Source: SKPS01 sp964469215 (GTDB lineage Bacteria; Bacteroidota; Bacteroidia; Bacteroidales; SKPS01). Taken from it: DNA of 64,000 nucleotides. Under the pieces are notes generated by a model that saw only the letters and a list, made by a program, of their open reading frames with translations, was not told the origin of the DNA and ran no database searches. The DNA is taken from assembly GCA_964469215.1 (NCBI GenBank), contig CAYXYB010000001.1:186001-250000 (forward strand), read 5' to 3'. Positions 1 to 8,142 of this stretch are shown piece by piece (position 1 is the first letter of the stretch; each line of letters opens with the position of its first letter). Position numbers and translations under genes: made by a program.

Positions 1-1006
1 TTCTATAAGGTATTACAAGTTTTATCTCCGCACCGGAATGATGTCTATGGATCCTTTAACGGGGCATGTAAAAGCTTACGTTGGCGGTGTTAACTACCGG
101 CATTTCAAATACGATCACGTTGTGGATTCACGTCGCCAGGTGGGTTCCACATTCAAACCATTTGTATATGCCATAGCCATTCAGGAGGGAGAGACACCGT
201 GTGCTGAATATCCGAACACCCCTGTCACCATCAACCTCCCCACGGGGCAGACCTGGTCGCCCCGTAACTCAGGAAGCCATAAGGAAGGGCAGATGGTAAA
301 CCTCAAGGAGGCCCTTGCCTACTCCATAAACAGGATTTCAGCAAGGCTTATAGACAGGTACACCCCGGCAGCTGTGGTGAAGCTGGTGCAGAACCTTGGC
401 ATAGAATCCGACATACCTCCGGTTCCATCCATAAGCCTTGGTTCAGCCGACCTTTCGGTGATGGAGATGACTGCTGCCTATGCCGCCTTTGCCAACAAAG
501 GTGTTTACACAAAACCTATCCTGATTACCAGGATCGAAGACCGTCACGGAACCGTACTCCAGACATTTACTTCTACCACGCACGATGCCATGAGCGAGAA
601 GACGGCGTTTTTGATGATAGAGCTGATGAAAGGTGTGGTACAGTATGGCACAAGCGCCAGGATACGAGGCAGGTATGGCCTTAACTACCCCATTGCCGGT
701 AAAACCGGCACCACCGATAACAACTCTGATGGATGGTTTATTGGCATTACCCCAAGCCTGGTTACCGGAGTGTGGGTTGGAGCAGAAGACCGCAGCGCCA
801 GATTCAGAAGCACTGCATTGGGTCAGGGGGCAAACATGGCACTTCCGATCTGGGCACTCTATATGCAGAGAGTTTACCGTGATCCTAAACTAGATGTAAG
901 CACAGAGGACTTCTTCAGGCCTGAAGACATGGAGGGGATGAATTTTAATTGCGAGGAGCTCAAACGACAGGATTACAGACCCGTACCTTACGGTGGAAAA
1001 ATATAG
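1..1006 (+). CDS. Penicillin-binding protein 1A-type peptidoglycan synthase, 3' part
   Basis: C-terminal transpeptidase half of a class A penicillin-binding protein, which cross-links peptidoglycan in the periplasm. The reading frame is open to the window edge (codons from base 2 give a YYKFYLRTG-like linker), so the N-terminal glycosyltransferase domain lies upstream and the ATG at 38 is internal. All three active-site motifs are visible, numbered from that ATG: the SxxK nucleophile STFK at 37-40, SIN at 96-98, and KTGT from 222. The long insertion between the transpeptidase motifs and the GxWxG-like stretch (VTGVWVGAEDRS) fit PBP1A. The gene stops at 1006 and faces the minus-strand suf cluster. 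The family call is firm; the exact mrcA/ponA assignment is not made because half the protein is missing. Confidence 0.93.
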   Translation, partial: SIRYYKFYLRTGMMSMDPLTGHVKAYVGGVNYRHFKYDHVVDSRRQVGSTFKPFVYAIAIQEGETPCAEYPNTPVTINLPTGQTWSPRNSGSHKEGQMVNLKEALAYSINRISARLIDRYTPAAVVKLVQNLGIESDIPPVPSISLGSADLSVMEMTAAYAAFANKGVYTKPILITRIEDRHGTVLQTFTSTTHDAMSEKTAFLMIELMKGVVQYGTSARIRGRYGLNYPIAGKTGTTDNNSDGWFIGITPSLVTGVWVGAEDRSARFRSTALGQGANMALPIWALYMQRVYRDPKLDVSTEDFFRPEDMEGMNFNCEELKRQDYRPVPYGGKI

Positions 1007-1013
1007 AAGATTG

Positions 1014-1586
1014 TCACTTCTCAGGCAAAAGTGCAGGCGACACCTTTGAAACCACGATCTTGTAAAGGTTGATGTAACCTTTGCCTGATTCCTCAACCTG
1101 CTTCCGGTATTTTGCTATCAGAGCAAGCTGGTTGCCGTGACGATGTGTCTCCGGTTCCTCCATCCCTTCTGCATGCTGGCCTTCTTCACCCTCATCATCC
1201 GGTTGATGTTCTTCACCATCATCCTGCATCAACTCTTCCTCCCACTTATCAAGGTATGCTTTGTCGATCTTTGTTGATACCGACACCAAACCTGTCACCA
1301 TCACAACCTTGCCTAAAAGGGTGTCACTGAACTCCCCGATTTCATCTCCGGCAAAGATCTTTATACTTTCTTCAGAATGCTTCGGGCATACAAAATGGAT
1401 CTTAGCCCTGCTTCCCATACATATGTGATCTACCCTGCCAATCACATTTACCACTGTTTTGTCGAGCTGGTCGGCCTGCAAAATGAATTCAGAAACGTTT
1501 AGGGGAACCGGCTCCTGTACCTTCTGTTTAACACTGCATGATGTAAAAAACACCAAGACAATCAGAGATAACATTAATGCTTTCAT
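1014..1586 (-). CDS. Small OB-fold-like lipoprotein, function unknown
   Basis: Predicted lipoprotein of 190 residues. The start is set at the ATG at 1586, because MKALMLSLIVLVFFTSC forms a compact lipoprotein signal with a lipobox ending at Cys, whereas the longer frame would add an implausible leader overlapping the upstream gene. The mature part has an OB-like pattern (VVNVIGRVDHIC...GKVVMVTGLVS) resembling nucleotide- or ligand-binding OB lipoproteins, with two cysteines (HICMG, FVCPKH) that could bind metal. It is followed by a very acidic, His-containing insert (EELMQDDGEEHQPDDEGEEG) and a short helical tail. It lies 46 bp downstream of the AlbA_2 gene at the end of the suf transcription unit. 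I recognise no named family; the OB assignment is inference from pattern. Confidence 0.7.
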   Translation of the reverse strand: MKALMLSLIVLVFFTSCSVKQKVQEPVPLNVSEFILQADQLDKTVVNVIGRVDHICMGSRAKIHFVCPKHSEESIKIFAGDEIGEFSDTLLGKVVMVTGLVSVSTKIDKAYLDKWEEELMQDDGEEHQPDDEGEEGQHAEGMEEPETHRHGNQLALIAKYRKQVEESGKGYINLYKIVVSKVSPALLPEK

Positions 1587-1632
1587 GGTGGTTGAATTTT
1601 TGAATTTGATTATGTAAAGAAACACATTTATT

Positions 1633-2331
1633 TTATTCAATCCGTTTGATAATCTCCTTTGACCGTTCAATGTCGTTTAACCTGAAACGATGCCCCTCCT
1701 CTGTTGTCTCCATCACAATTATATTGAGCAATACAAAACGTGTCAATATGTTTTCAGCTATATGCCTTGTTAGTCCCGCCTTCTTCCTGTATTGGTTTAT
1801 AGTAATGGTTTGGTTTTGTAACAGGTAATGTAGCAGAAATCTTTCACGATCAGAGTATTCTATTGTAACACCTTTGCCCTCTTTTCTTTTGTTATGAATG
1901 CGTATATATATACCTCCGGGCATCAGGTTTTCATCATCCTTGCGAATAAAAACCTTGTAATTTCCATCTTTATCCGGGGCACTGTGCAACACCTCGTTAT
2001 TCCTGGTTATTATTACTTCCAGCACCATCTTTCCGTCAATATTGTGCAGGCGTGCATTGAAAGGTACCGTAGGACGGCAGAACATTGATGATGCGGCATC
2101 GAGCATAAAGTACTCTTCATCGCTCCTCATACCGGCAATGGCACCGTTATCTTTAACACCCACAAGTATTGTCCCGCCAGAAGTGTTGGCAAAAGCCACA
2201 AGTGTTCGGGCTATCTTCTTTGCGTCGGAAATCTCAAACTTAAGCTCAAGTGTCTGCCCCTCCCCCTGCCTTATCAGGCCGGGAATATGCTGGCTGTCCT
2301 CTTCCGGACGTAGTTCCCCGGGTTTTTTCAT
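1633..2331 (-). CDS. AlbA_2 (Schlafen-type) domain protein, putative ATP/nucleic acid-binding regulator
   Basis: A 232-residue protein with an N-terminal AlbA_2 domain (roughly residues 20-130), shown by the signature E-x-K...KIARTLVAFANTSGGTILVGV and the following D-N-G-x-I-x-G turn. This domain occurs in bacterial transcriptional regulators and Schlafen-like proteins. The C-terminal part (about residues 155-230) looks like a winged helix (FLLHYLLQNQTITINQYRKKAGLTRHIA-type pattern), which suggests DNA binding. It overlaps the sufT-like gene by 4 bp (stop/start overlap), so it is very probably co-translated with the suf operon. Whether it regulates Fe-S assembly is an inference from position only. 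Confidence 0.82.
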   Translation of the reverse strand: MKKPGELRPEEDSQHIPGLIRQGEGQTLELKFEISDAKKIARTLVAFANTSGGTILVGVKDNGAIAGMRSDEEYFMLDAASSMFCRPTVPFNARLHNIDGKMVLEVIITRNNEVLHSAPDKDGNYKVFIRKDDENLMPGGIYIRIHNKRKEGKGVTIEYSDRERFLLHYLLQNQTITINQYRKKAGLTRHIAENILTRFVLLNIIVMETTEEGHRFRLNDIERSKEIIKRIE

Positions 2332-2639
2332 AAGAATCCAAGATCCAGCATCGCCTCTTCAGACATCATCTCTTTGTTCCATGGAGGGTTAAAGGTGAGA
2401 CGGATATCAACATCCTTTATACCTTCTATTTCAATAACAGCCTCCTTCACCTCAAGGGGCAGGCTTTCGGCAACAGGGCAGTTTGGACTGGTGAGGGTCA
2501 TCACTATCCATGCTTTGCCATCATCATCAACCCTGATCTCATAAATCAGACCCAGATCATATATGTTTACAGGTATTTCGGGATCGAAAATCTGTTTGAG
2601 AGCATCCATTATCTTACCCTCCAGTACAAGTGTATCCAT
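2328..2639 (-). CDS. SufT-like DUF59/MIP18-family Fe-S assembly protein
   Basis: A 103-residue single-domain DUF59 (MIP18/PaaD) protein. Diagnostic segments are the N-terminal IFDPEIPVNIYDLGLIYEI-type motif and MTLTSPNCPVAESLP with the conserved cysteine in the TxPxCP loop. Members next to suf genes (SufT) act in maturation of Fe-S proteins. Here it follows sufE by 12 bp and overlaps the AlbA_2 gene by 4 bp. PaaD and the Hcf101 N-terminal domain share the fold, but the suf context makes SufT the best call. Confidence 0.9.
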   Translation of the reverse strand: MDTLVLEGKIMDALKQIFDPEIPVNIYDLGLIYEIRVDDDGKAWIVMTLTSPNCPVAESLPLEVKEAVIEIEGIKDVDIRLTFNPPWNKEMMSEEAMLDLGFL

Positions 2640-2651
2640 AGTGTTTTGTTA

Positions 2652-3077
2652 TTAATTATGTTTGACAGTGAAGGCTAATGCATACAGTTTCATCTGCTTA
2701 ATCATTGACACAAGCCCGTTGGCACGCGTTGGTGACAGGTGCTCCTTAAGCCCTATCTCATCAAGAAAGCTTAGGTCAGCATCCAGGATCGTCTGGGGTG
2801 TCTCCCCCGAAAGAACCCTTATCAACAGGTGAACTATCCCTTTTGTAATTACTGCATCGCTGTCGGCTCTGAAGTATATCTTACCCTCTTCAATACGGGC
2901 GTGCAGCCACACCTGAGCCTGGCAGCCTGAGATCAGGTACTGCTTCTGCCTATATATGTCCTCTATCAGAGGCAGGGTTTTCCCCATCTCTATAAGATGG
3001 TTATACTTGTCCATCCAGTCGTCAAACATACTGAATTCTTCCCTTATCTCCTCCTCTTTTTGAGTGATACTATTCAT
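2652..3077 (-). CDS. sufE: SufE sulfur acceptor
   Basis: A 141-residue SufE, which accepts persulfide sulfur from the cysteine desulfurase SufS and passes it to the SufBCD scaffold. The catalytic cysteine is in the conserved loop YLISGCQAQVW (Cys52). The N-terminal helix pattern (FSMFDDWMDKYNHLIEMGK) and the C-terminal SPTRANGLVSMI motif are typical. Length is normal for the family. It lies 12 bp after sufS on the minus strand. Confidence 0.95.
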   Translation of the reverse strand: MNSITQKEEEIREEFSMFDDWMDKYNHLIEMGKTLPLIEDIYRQKQYLISGCQAQVWLHARIEEGKIYFRADSDAVITKGIVHLLIRVLSGETPQTILDADLSFLDEIGLKEHLSPTRANGLVSMIKQMKLYALAFTVKHN

Positions 3078-3089
3078 CTTAATCGAATT

Positions 3090-4301
3090 TTACATGAGCA
3101 TTTCAATTGCTTTTTTCAGGGCATCAATCATTTTGTCTACCTCTTCACGTGTGTTGTAAATGCCGAATGACACACGTATTGTCCCCGGTATACCAAACTG
3201 GTCCATGATCGGTTGTGCGCAGTGATTTCCGGTACGCAGAGCAATACCAAACTTGTCGAGAATCATTCCGATATCGTACGGATGAAGATTATCGACGATA
3301 AACGACACCACTCCTGCTTTCTCCAAGGCAGTACCTATCAGCCTCACTCCCCCGATTTTGAGCAACTGATCGGTTGTGTATGCCAGCAAATCGGCTTCAT
3401 GGTGTTGTATGACCTTATATCCTGTATTACGGATGAACTTTATTGCTTCCCCGAAAGCAATGGCATCGCCTACATTCGGTGTGCCGGCTTCGAACCTAAA
3501 GGGCAGCTCGTTATATGTGGTCTTGTCGAACGACACCTTCTCTATCATCTCTCCGCCACCCTGGTATGGGGGTAGCTGTTCAAGCTGATCCTCCCTGCCA
3601 TAAAGAATCCCAATACCCATCGGGCCGTACATCTTGTGAGCCGAAAAGCAATAGAAGTCCACATCAAGATCTCTCACATTAACCTGTAAATGGGGCATCG
3701 CCTGCGCACCGTCGAGAAGAACCGGAACATTACGGGAATGTGCAATACGGATTATCTCCTTCACAGGGTTTATCGTTCCCAGTGCATTTGAAACATGTGT
3801 AACAGCAACAATGGCAGTTTTCTTTGTGATCAATGCAGGAAGCCTGTCTATAATCAGCTCGCCATTTTCGTCAACAGGTATCACCTTCAGCTCAGCACCG
3901 GCAACTTCGCATGCCATCTGCCAGGGAACAATGTTGCTGTGGTGCTCCATACCACTCACCACCACATTCATCCCCGGTTTCAGATTCTTTCTGCAAAAAG
4001 AGGATGCCACAAGGTTTATCGACTCGGTGGTACCTCTGGTGAAGATTATCTCACGTGATGACGAGGCATTTATAAACTGTGACACCGTGGTACGAACGCC
4101 CTCATAGGCATCGGTAGCTTCCTGACTGAGGAAATGAACTCCACGGTGTATGTTGCTGTTCATCTCACGGTAATACCTGTTCAGGGCATCAATCACCTGG
4201 ATTGGCTTCTGGGTTGTGGCAGCATTGTCGAAATAGACCAAAGGCCTGTTGTTGACCTTCACCGTGAGTATAGGGAACATGTCCCGTATGTAATTGTTCA
4301 T
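3090..4301 (-). CDS. sufS: SufS-type cysteine desulfurase
   Basis: Group II cysteine desulfurase of 403 residues; it removes sulfur from L-cysteine with PLP to feed Fe-S cluster assembly. The PLP lysine is in CFSAHKMYGP (Lys223), and the catalytic persulfide cysteine is in RTGNHCAQP (Cys361), the RxGxHCA motif that separates SufS/CsdA from IscS. N-terminal landmarks (YFDNAATTQKP, NIHRG, FTRGTTESINLVA) are intact. It sits between sufD and sufE with short spacers. Confidence 0.97.
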   Translation of the reverse strand: MNNYIRDMFPILTVKVNNRPLVYFDNAATTQKPIQVIDALNRYYREMNSNIHRGVHFLSQEATDAYEGVRTTVSQFINASSSREIIFTRGTTESINLVASSFCRKNLKPGMNVVVSGMEHHSNIVPWQMACEVAGAELKVIPVDENGELIIDRLPALITKKTAIVAVTHVSNALGTINPVKEIIRIAHSRNVPVLLDGAQAMPHLQVNVRDLDVDFYCFSAHKMYGPMGIGILYGREDQLEQLPPYQGGGEMIEKVSFDKTTYNELPFRFEAGTPNVGDAIAFGEAIKFIRNTGYKVIQHHEADLLAYTTDQLLKIGGVRLIGTALEKAGVVSFIVDNLHPYDIGMILDKFGIALRTGNHCAQPIMDQFGIPGTIRVSFGIYNTREEVDKMIDALKKAIEMLM

Positions 4302-4312
4302 CGTGTTTTGGA

Positions 4313-5719
4313 TTACACTAAACTCATATCAATCATAAAATCAATCGGCTCATCCTTGCAATGCAATACACACTGGTCACAGATGGTAAGTTCACCTCTG
4401 AGCCTTTTGGATATCATCTCCTCTGTACGCTCCTTCAGAACTGAAATACTAATCTTTTGAGCAATCTCAGCGGCAAATGCATACATCAGCAACATTCTCG
4501 AATTTCGTTCACAAATGCCTCTGGTACGCAGATAAAACATTGCATCCTGGTCGAGTTGGCCCACGGTTGCCCCATGGCTGCATTTAACATCATCGGCATA
4601 AATTTCCAGGAAAGGGTTGGTGTCGACCCTTGCAGTATCAGTAAGGGTGATGTTCCTGTTGTTCTGGTATGCATTTGTTTTCTGGGCATCACGTTGTACC
4701 AGGATATGACCATAGAAGGCAGCACTGGCATGTTCATCCACAATCCCTTTGTATAATTCGTTGCTGAAACTGCCCGGTTTGGCATGATCAATATACACCC
4801 TGTTGTCTACATGCTGCTTCCTGTCCATTAGATATAAACCGTAGAGGTTTGCATCTGCACCGCCTCCGTCAATCTTAACCTTGCTCTCGTTTCGGATCAG
4901 TCCGCCATTGAAGGTTAAAGTGTTGCTGGTAAGCCTGCTGTAATCCGACAGGTAAAAATAGTTGTTGTTGATAAGCGTACAGTCATCATCCTTGTTCTGA
5001 AGCTTATAATAGTCAAGCTCTGCATTGGTGTCAATGAAGATCTCCGATACAGCGTTTGTGAAGTTATGTCCTTTGTGGATGGAGTCATCACAATGCACAA
5101 GGGTAAGTTTTGCATTCCTGCCCAGAACAATAAGGTTGCGGGGCTGGATGAAGATGTTATCCGGGGTGTTTACAATGTTCACCATCTGCACCGGCTTTTC
5201 AATAACCACATTATCCGGGACATAAATAAAGATGCCGTCAAGGGCAAAGGCAGTATTAAGTGCTTCGAGGGCTCCGGTCTTTATGTCTGCATATTTTCCG
5301 TAATGCTTTTCGAAGATCTCCGGAAACCTCTTCCTGGCCTCACGCAACGAACCCACAAAGGCACCTCCCGGAATTTCAGATATAGGCGAATGCTCCCATA
5401 CATACCAGCCGTTGAGTTGGGAAAACAGGTAGGTTTCAAAATTGTGTATTTCACACATGAATATCTTTTTAACATCAACATTCTGGTCAACAGGTTGGGG
5501 ATCATATAAGTATTGGATGTCGAGGGCAGGCTGCAGATCGGTAAACTTCCAGGCTTCCAGCTTGCGGGTAGGGTAGCCCAGCTTCAGAAAATTGTCTATA
5601 GCTTCATCCCTCAGAGCTTTAAGCCTCCCGTTACCGTATTCATGCAGGAAGCTTCCACTCTCGTGGTACAGTTTTTTTAGCCACTGTGGCTCAAGAATAT
5701 TCAATTCACCTGGCTTCAT
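4313..5719 (-). CDS. sufD: SufD scaffold subunit
   Basis: A 468-residue SufD, partner of SufB and SufC in the SufBC2D Fe-S scaffold. The N-terminal KLGYPTRKLEAWKFTDL motif and the C-terminal beta-helix core with RVDTNPFLEIYADDVKCSHGATVGQLD are the family signature. Near the C-terminus, FDVVCDQCVLHC-like cysteines occur as CDQCVLHCKD, an addition not common in short SufD proteins and worth noting as a possible metal site. It lies 8 bp downstream of sufC. Confidence 0.96.
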   Translation of the reverse strand: MKPGELNILEPQWLKKLYHESGSFLHEYGNGRLKALRDEAIDNFLKLGYPTRKLEAWKFTDLQPALDIQYLYDPQPVDQNVDVKKIFMCEIHNFETYLFSQLNGWYVWEHSPISEIPGGAFVGSLREARKRFPEIFEKHYGKYADIKTGALEALNTAFALDGIFIYVPDNVVIEKPVQMVNIVNTPDNIFIQPRNLIVLGRNAKLTLVHCDDSIHKGHNFTNAVSEIFIDTNAELDYYKLQNKDDDCTLINNNYFYLSDYSRLTSNTLTFNGGLIRNESKVKIDGGGADANLYGLYLMDRKQHVDNRVYIDHAKPGSFSNELYKGIVDEHASAAFYGHILVQRDAQKTNAYQNNRNITLTDTARVDTNPFLEIYADDVKCSHGATVGQLDQDAMFYLRTRGICERNSRMLLMYAFAAEIAQKISISVLKERTEEMISKRLRGELTICDQCVLHCKDEPIDFMIDMSLV

Positions 5720-5727
5720 GATGGTGG

Positions 5728-6489
5728 TTAGTTTTTCAGTTCAGACTTAATCCACTCATAACCTTTCTCTTCCAGCTCAAGAGCAAGGTGCTTGTTCCCC
5801 GATTTAACAATCTGGCCTTCGTAAAGCACATGTACAAAATCTGGGATAATGAACTCAAGAAGGCGCTGGTAGTGAGTAATCACCACTGTTGCATTTTCGG
5901 GTGAACGCAGTTTATTAACTCCGTTTGCTACTATCTTCAGAGCATCAATGTCAAGTCCCGAATCGGTTTCGTCAAGGATAGCCAGTTCAGGTTCAAGCAT
6001 TGCCATCTGGAATATCTCGTTACGTTTCTTTTCTCCACCTGAAAACCCTTCGTTTACAGACCTGTTAGAAAGTTTGTCGTGAAGCTCAACCAATTGTTGC
6101 TTCTCCTTCATATATTTCAGGAAGTCACCGGCTGCCATGGCCTCCATCCCTTTGTATTTGCGCTGTTCATTGAGGGCTGTCCGCATAAAGTTGGTCATGC
6201 TTACCCCGGGTATCTCAACAGGGTACTGAAACCCCAGAAATATCCCTTCACGGGCACGGTCTTCAACCGCCATATCCATAAGGTCTTTACCTTTATAAAG
6301 TATCTCCCCTTTTGTTATGTCATATATATTTCTTCCGGCAATGACGTTTGCCAGGGTGCTCTTTCCAGTACCGTTGGGGCCCATGATGGCATGCACTTCA
6401 CCCTTTCCGACCTTTAGGTTCAGCCCTCTTATTATCTCCTTACCATTTATTGAAACATGCAGGTTCTTAATCTCTAACATGATATTCAT
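5728..6489 (-). CDS. sufC: SufC ATPase
   Basis: ABC-type ATPase of 253 residues without membrane segments, the energising subunit of the SufBCD scaffold. Walker A is GPNGTGKST (37-45), the ABC signature is FSGGEKKR, and Walker B is LAILDETDSGLD, where the Asp-Ser-Gly-Leu-Asp variant is typical for SufC. An alternative start 9 bp downstream (MLEIKN) would match other SufC N-termini slightly better. It lies between sufB and sufD. Confidence 0.97.
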   Translation of the reverse strand: MNIMLEIKNLHVSINGKEIIRGLNLKVGKGEVHAIMGPNGTGKSTLANVIAGRNIYDITKGEILYKGKDLMDMAVEDRAREGIFLGFQYPVEIPGVSMTNFMRTALNEQRKYKGMEAMAAGDFLKYMKEKQQLVELHDKLSNRSVNEGFSGGEKKRNEIFQMAMLEPELAILDETDSGLDIDALKIVANGVNKLRSPENATVVITHYQRLLEFIIPDFVHVLYEGQIVKSGNKHLALELEEKGYEWIKSELKN

Positions 6490-6536
6490 TTTTTATTTTC
6501 TGTTGTTTTTTCTTTTGATGTTTGTGCCGATGATCA

Positions 6537-7988
6537 TCAACCTACACTTCCTTCAAGGCTGATAGCCAGAAGTTTTTGTGCTTCAACCGCAAATTCCATT
6601 GGCAGGTGACTTAGCACCTCTTTGGCGTAGCCGTTTACAATAAGTCCGATAGCACTTTCAGTATCAATACCTCTTTGGTTGCAGTAGAATAGCTGATCAT
6701 CAGATATCTTTGAGGTAGTAGCCTCATGCTCTATTATGGAGCTGTTATTTTCGGTTTTGATGTACGGGAAAGTATGTGCACCACATTTATCTCCGAGCAG
6801 CAGCGAGTCGCACTGTGAGAAATTTCTTGCATTTTCGGCATTTCTGGTGATCCTTACAAGCCCTCTGTAACTGTTGTTACTAAGGCCTGCACTTATACCT
6901 TTAGATATGATGGTGCTTTTGGTGTTTTTTCCCAGATGTATCATCTTGGTGCCGGTGTCGGCCTGTTGATGATTATTAGTTACGGCCACACTGTAAAACT
7001 CGCCAACTGAATGATTTCCAAGGAGTATGCAACTTGGGTATTTCCAGGTTATTGCTGACCCTGTCTCTACCTGCGTCCATGAAATCCTGGAATTGTCGCC
7101 TTTGCAGATACCCCGTTTTGTAACGAAGTTGTAGATTCCGCCTTTACCTTCCTTATCACCGGGGTACCAGTTCTGCACTGTCGAGTATTTCACCTCAGCA
7201 TCGCGCATGGCCACAATCTCTACCACAGCGGCATGGAGCTGGTTCTCGTCACGCATGGGTGCAGTGCAGCCCTCCATATAGCTTACATAAGCTCCTTCAT
7301 CTGCCACCAGAAGCGTACGTTCAAACTGGCCTGTGTTGGCAGCATTTATCCTGAAGTAGGTCGACAGTTCAACAGGGCAGCGCACACCTTTAGGTATATA
7401 ACAGAATGACCCGTCGCTGAAAACTGCCGAGTTCAGAGCTGCAAAATAGTTGTCGGATGCAGGCACCACGCTCCCAAGATTAACCTTTACCAGTTCAGGA
7501 TGGTTCTGCACAGCCTCACTGAAGGAGCAAAAGATAATTCCCTCTTTTGCCAGGGTTTCCGAAAAGGTGGTTTTAACAGACACGCTGTCGAAAACGGCAT
7601 CCACGGCAACACCGCTAAGCCTCTTCTGCTCCTCAAGAGAAATCCCCAGCCTGTTGAAGGTTTCGATAAGCTCAGGGTCAACCTCGTCAAGGCTGCTCAA
7701 CTCAGCCTGCTTCTTTGGAGCAGCATAATAGATAATATCCTGAAAATCAATCGGTGGTATTTTAAGATGTGCCCAGGAAGGTTCGACCATCGCTAGCCAT
7801 TTCCTGTATGCTTTAAGCCTGAACTCAAGAAGCCATTCAGGTTCATTCTTCTTTTGTGATATAAGCCTGACAGTATCCTCACTCAACCCCCTTGGGATTG
7901 TCTCCATCTCTACATCGGTGACAAATCCGTATTTGTATTCACCTGAGGTCACCTCGTCAAGAATGGTATTCATTTCATGGGAAGACAT
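6537..7988 (-). CDS. sufB: SufB scaffold subunit
   Basis: A 483-residue SufB, the main scaffold on which the Fe-S cluster is built. Diagnostic stretches include VFSDGSFCYIPKGVRCPVELSTYFRI-type sequence, YMEGCTAPMRDENQLHAAVVE, and ARNFSQCDSLLLGDKCGAHTFPYI containing the conserved cysteine proposed to receive sulfur. It is the first gene of the suf operon; a -7 element lies 38 bp before the ATG. The 47-bp gap to sufC carries no recognisable signal. Confidence 0.97.
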   Translation of the reverse strand: MSSHEMNTILDEVTSGEYKYGFVTDVEMETIPRGLSEDTVRLISQKKNEPEWLLEFRLKAYRKWLAMVEPSWAHLKIPPIDFQDIIYYAAPKKQAELSSLDEVDPELIETFNRLGISLEEQKRLSGVAVDAVFDSVSVKTTFSETLAKEGIIFCSFSEAVQNHPELVKVNLGSVVPASDNYFAALNSAVFSDGSFCYIPKGVRCPVELSTYFRINAANTGQFERTLLVADEGAYVSYMEGCTAPMRDENQLHAAVVEIVAMRDAEVKYSTVQNWYPGDKEGKGGIYNFVTKRGICKGDNSRISWTQVETGSAITWKYPSCILLGNHSVGEFYSVAVTNNHQQADTGTKMIHLGKNTKSTIISKGISAGLSNNSYRGLVRITRNAENARNFSQCDSLLLGDKCGAHTFPYIKTENNSSIIEHEATTSKISDDQLFYCNQRGIDTESAIGLIVNGYAKEVLSHLPMEFAVEAQKLLAISLEGSVG

Positions 7989-8025
7989 GATATCCAGTGT
8001 TCTGATTGTTAATAAATATTTGCTG

Positions 8026-8033
8026 CAAAGTTA
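8026..8033 (-). promoter_or_regulatory. Bacteroidetes-type -7 element of the suf operon
   Basis: The minus strand reads TAACTTTG, an exact match to the TAnnTTTG element of Bacteroidetes sigma-70 promoters, 38 bp upstream of sufB. No exact TTTG -33 box is present at the usual distance. Seven following genes have the same orientation and tight spacing, so it probably drives the whole cluster. Confidence 0.6.
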
Positions 8034-8142
8034 GTAAAATAGCTTTGCTGCTTTACAATACCTATAACAACCAAAACAGGGTTTTGTTGGTAAATGGTTA
8101 TGTACAAAGGTCAATTAATGAAGTTGTAAACCCAACCCCGGA

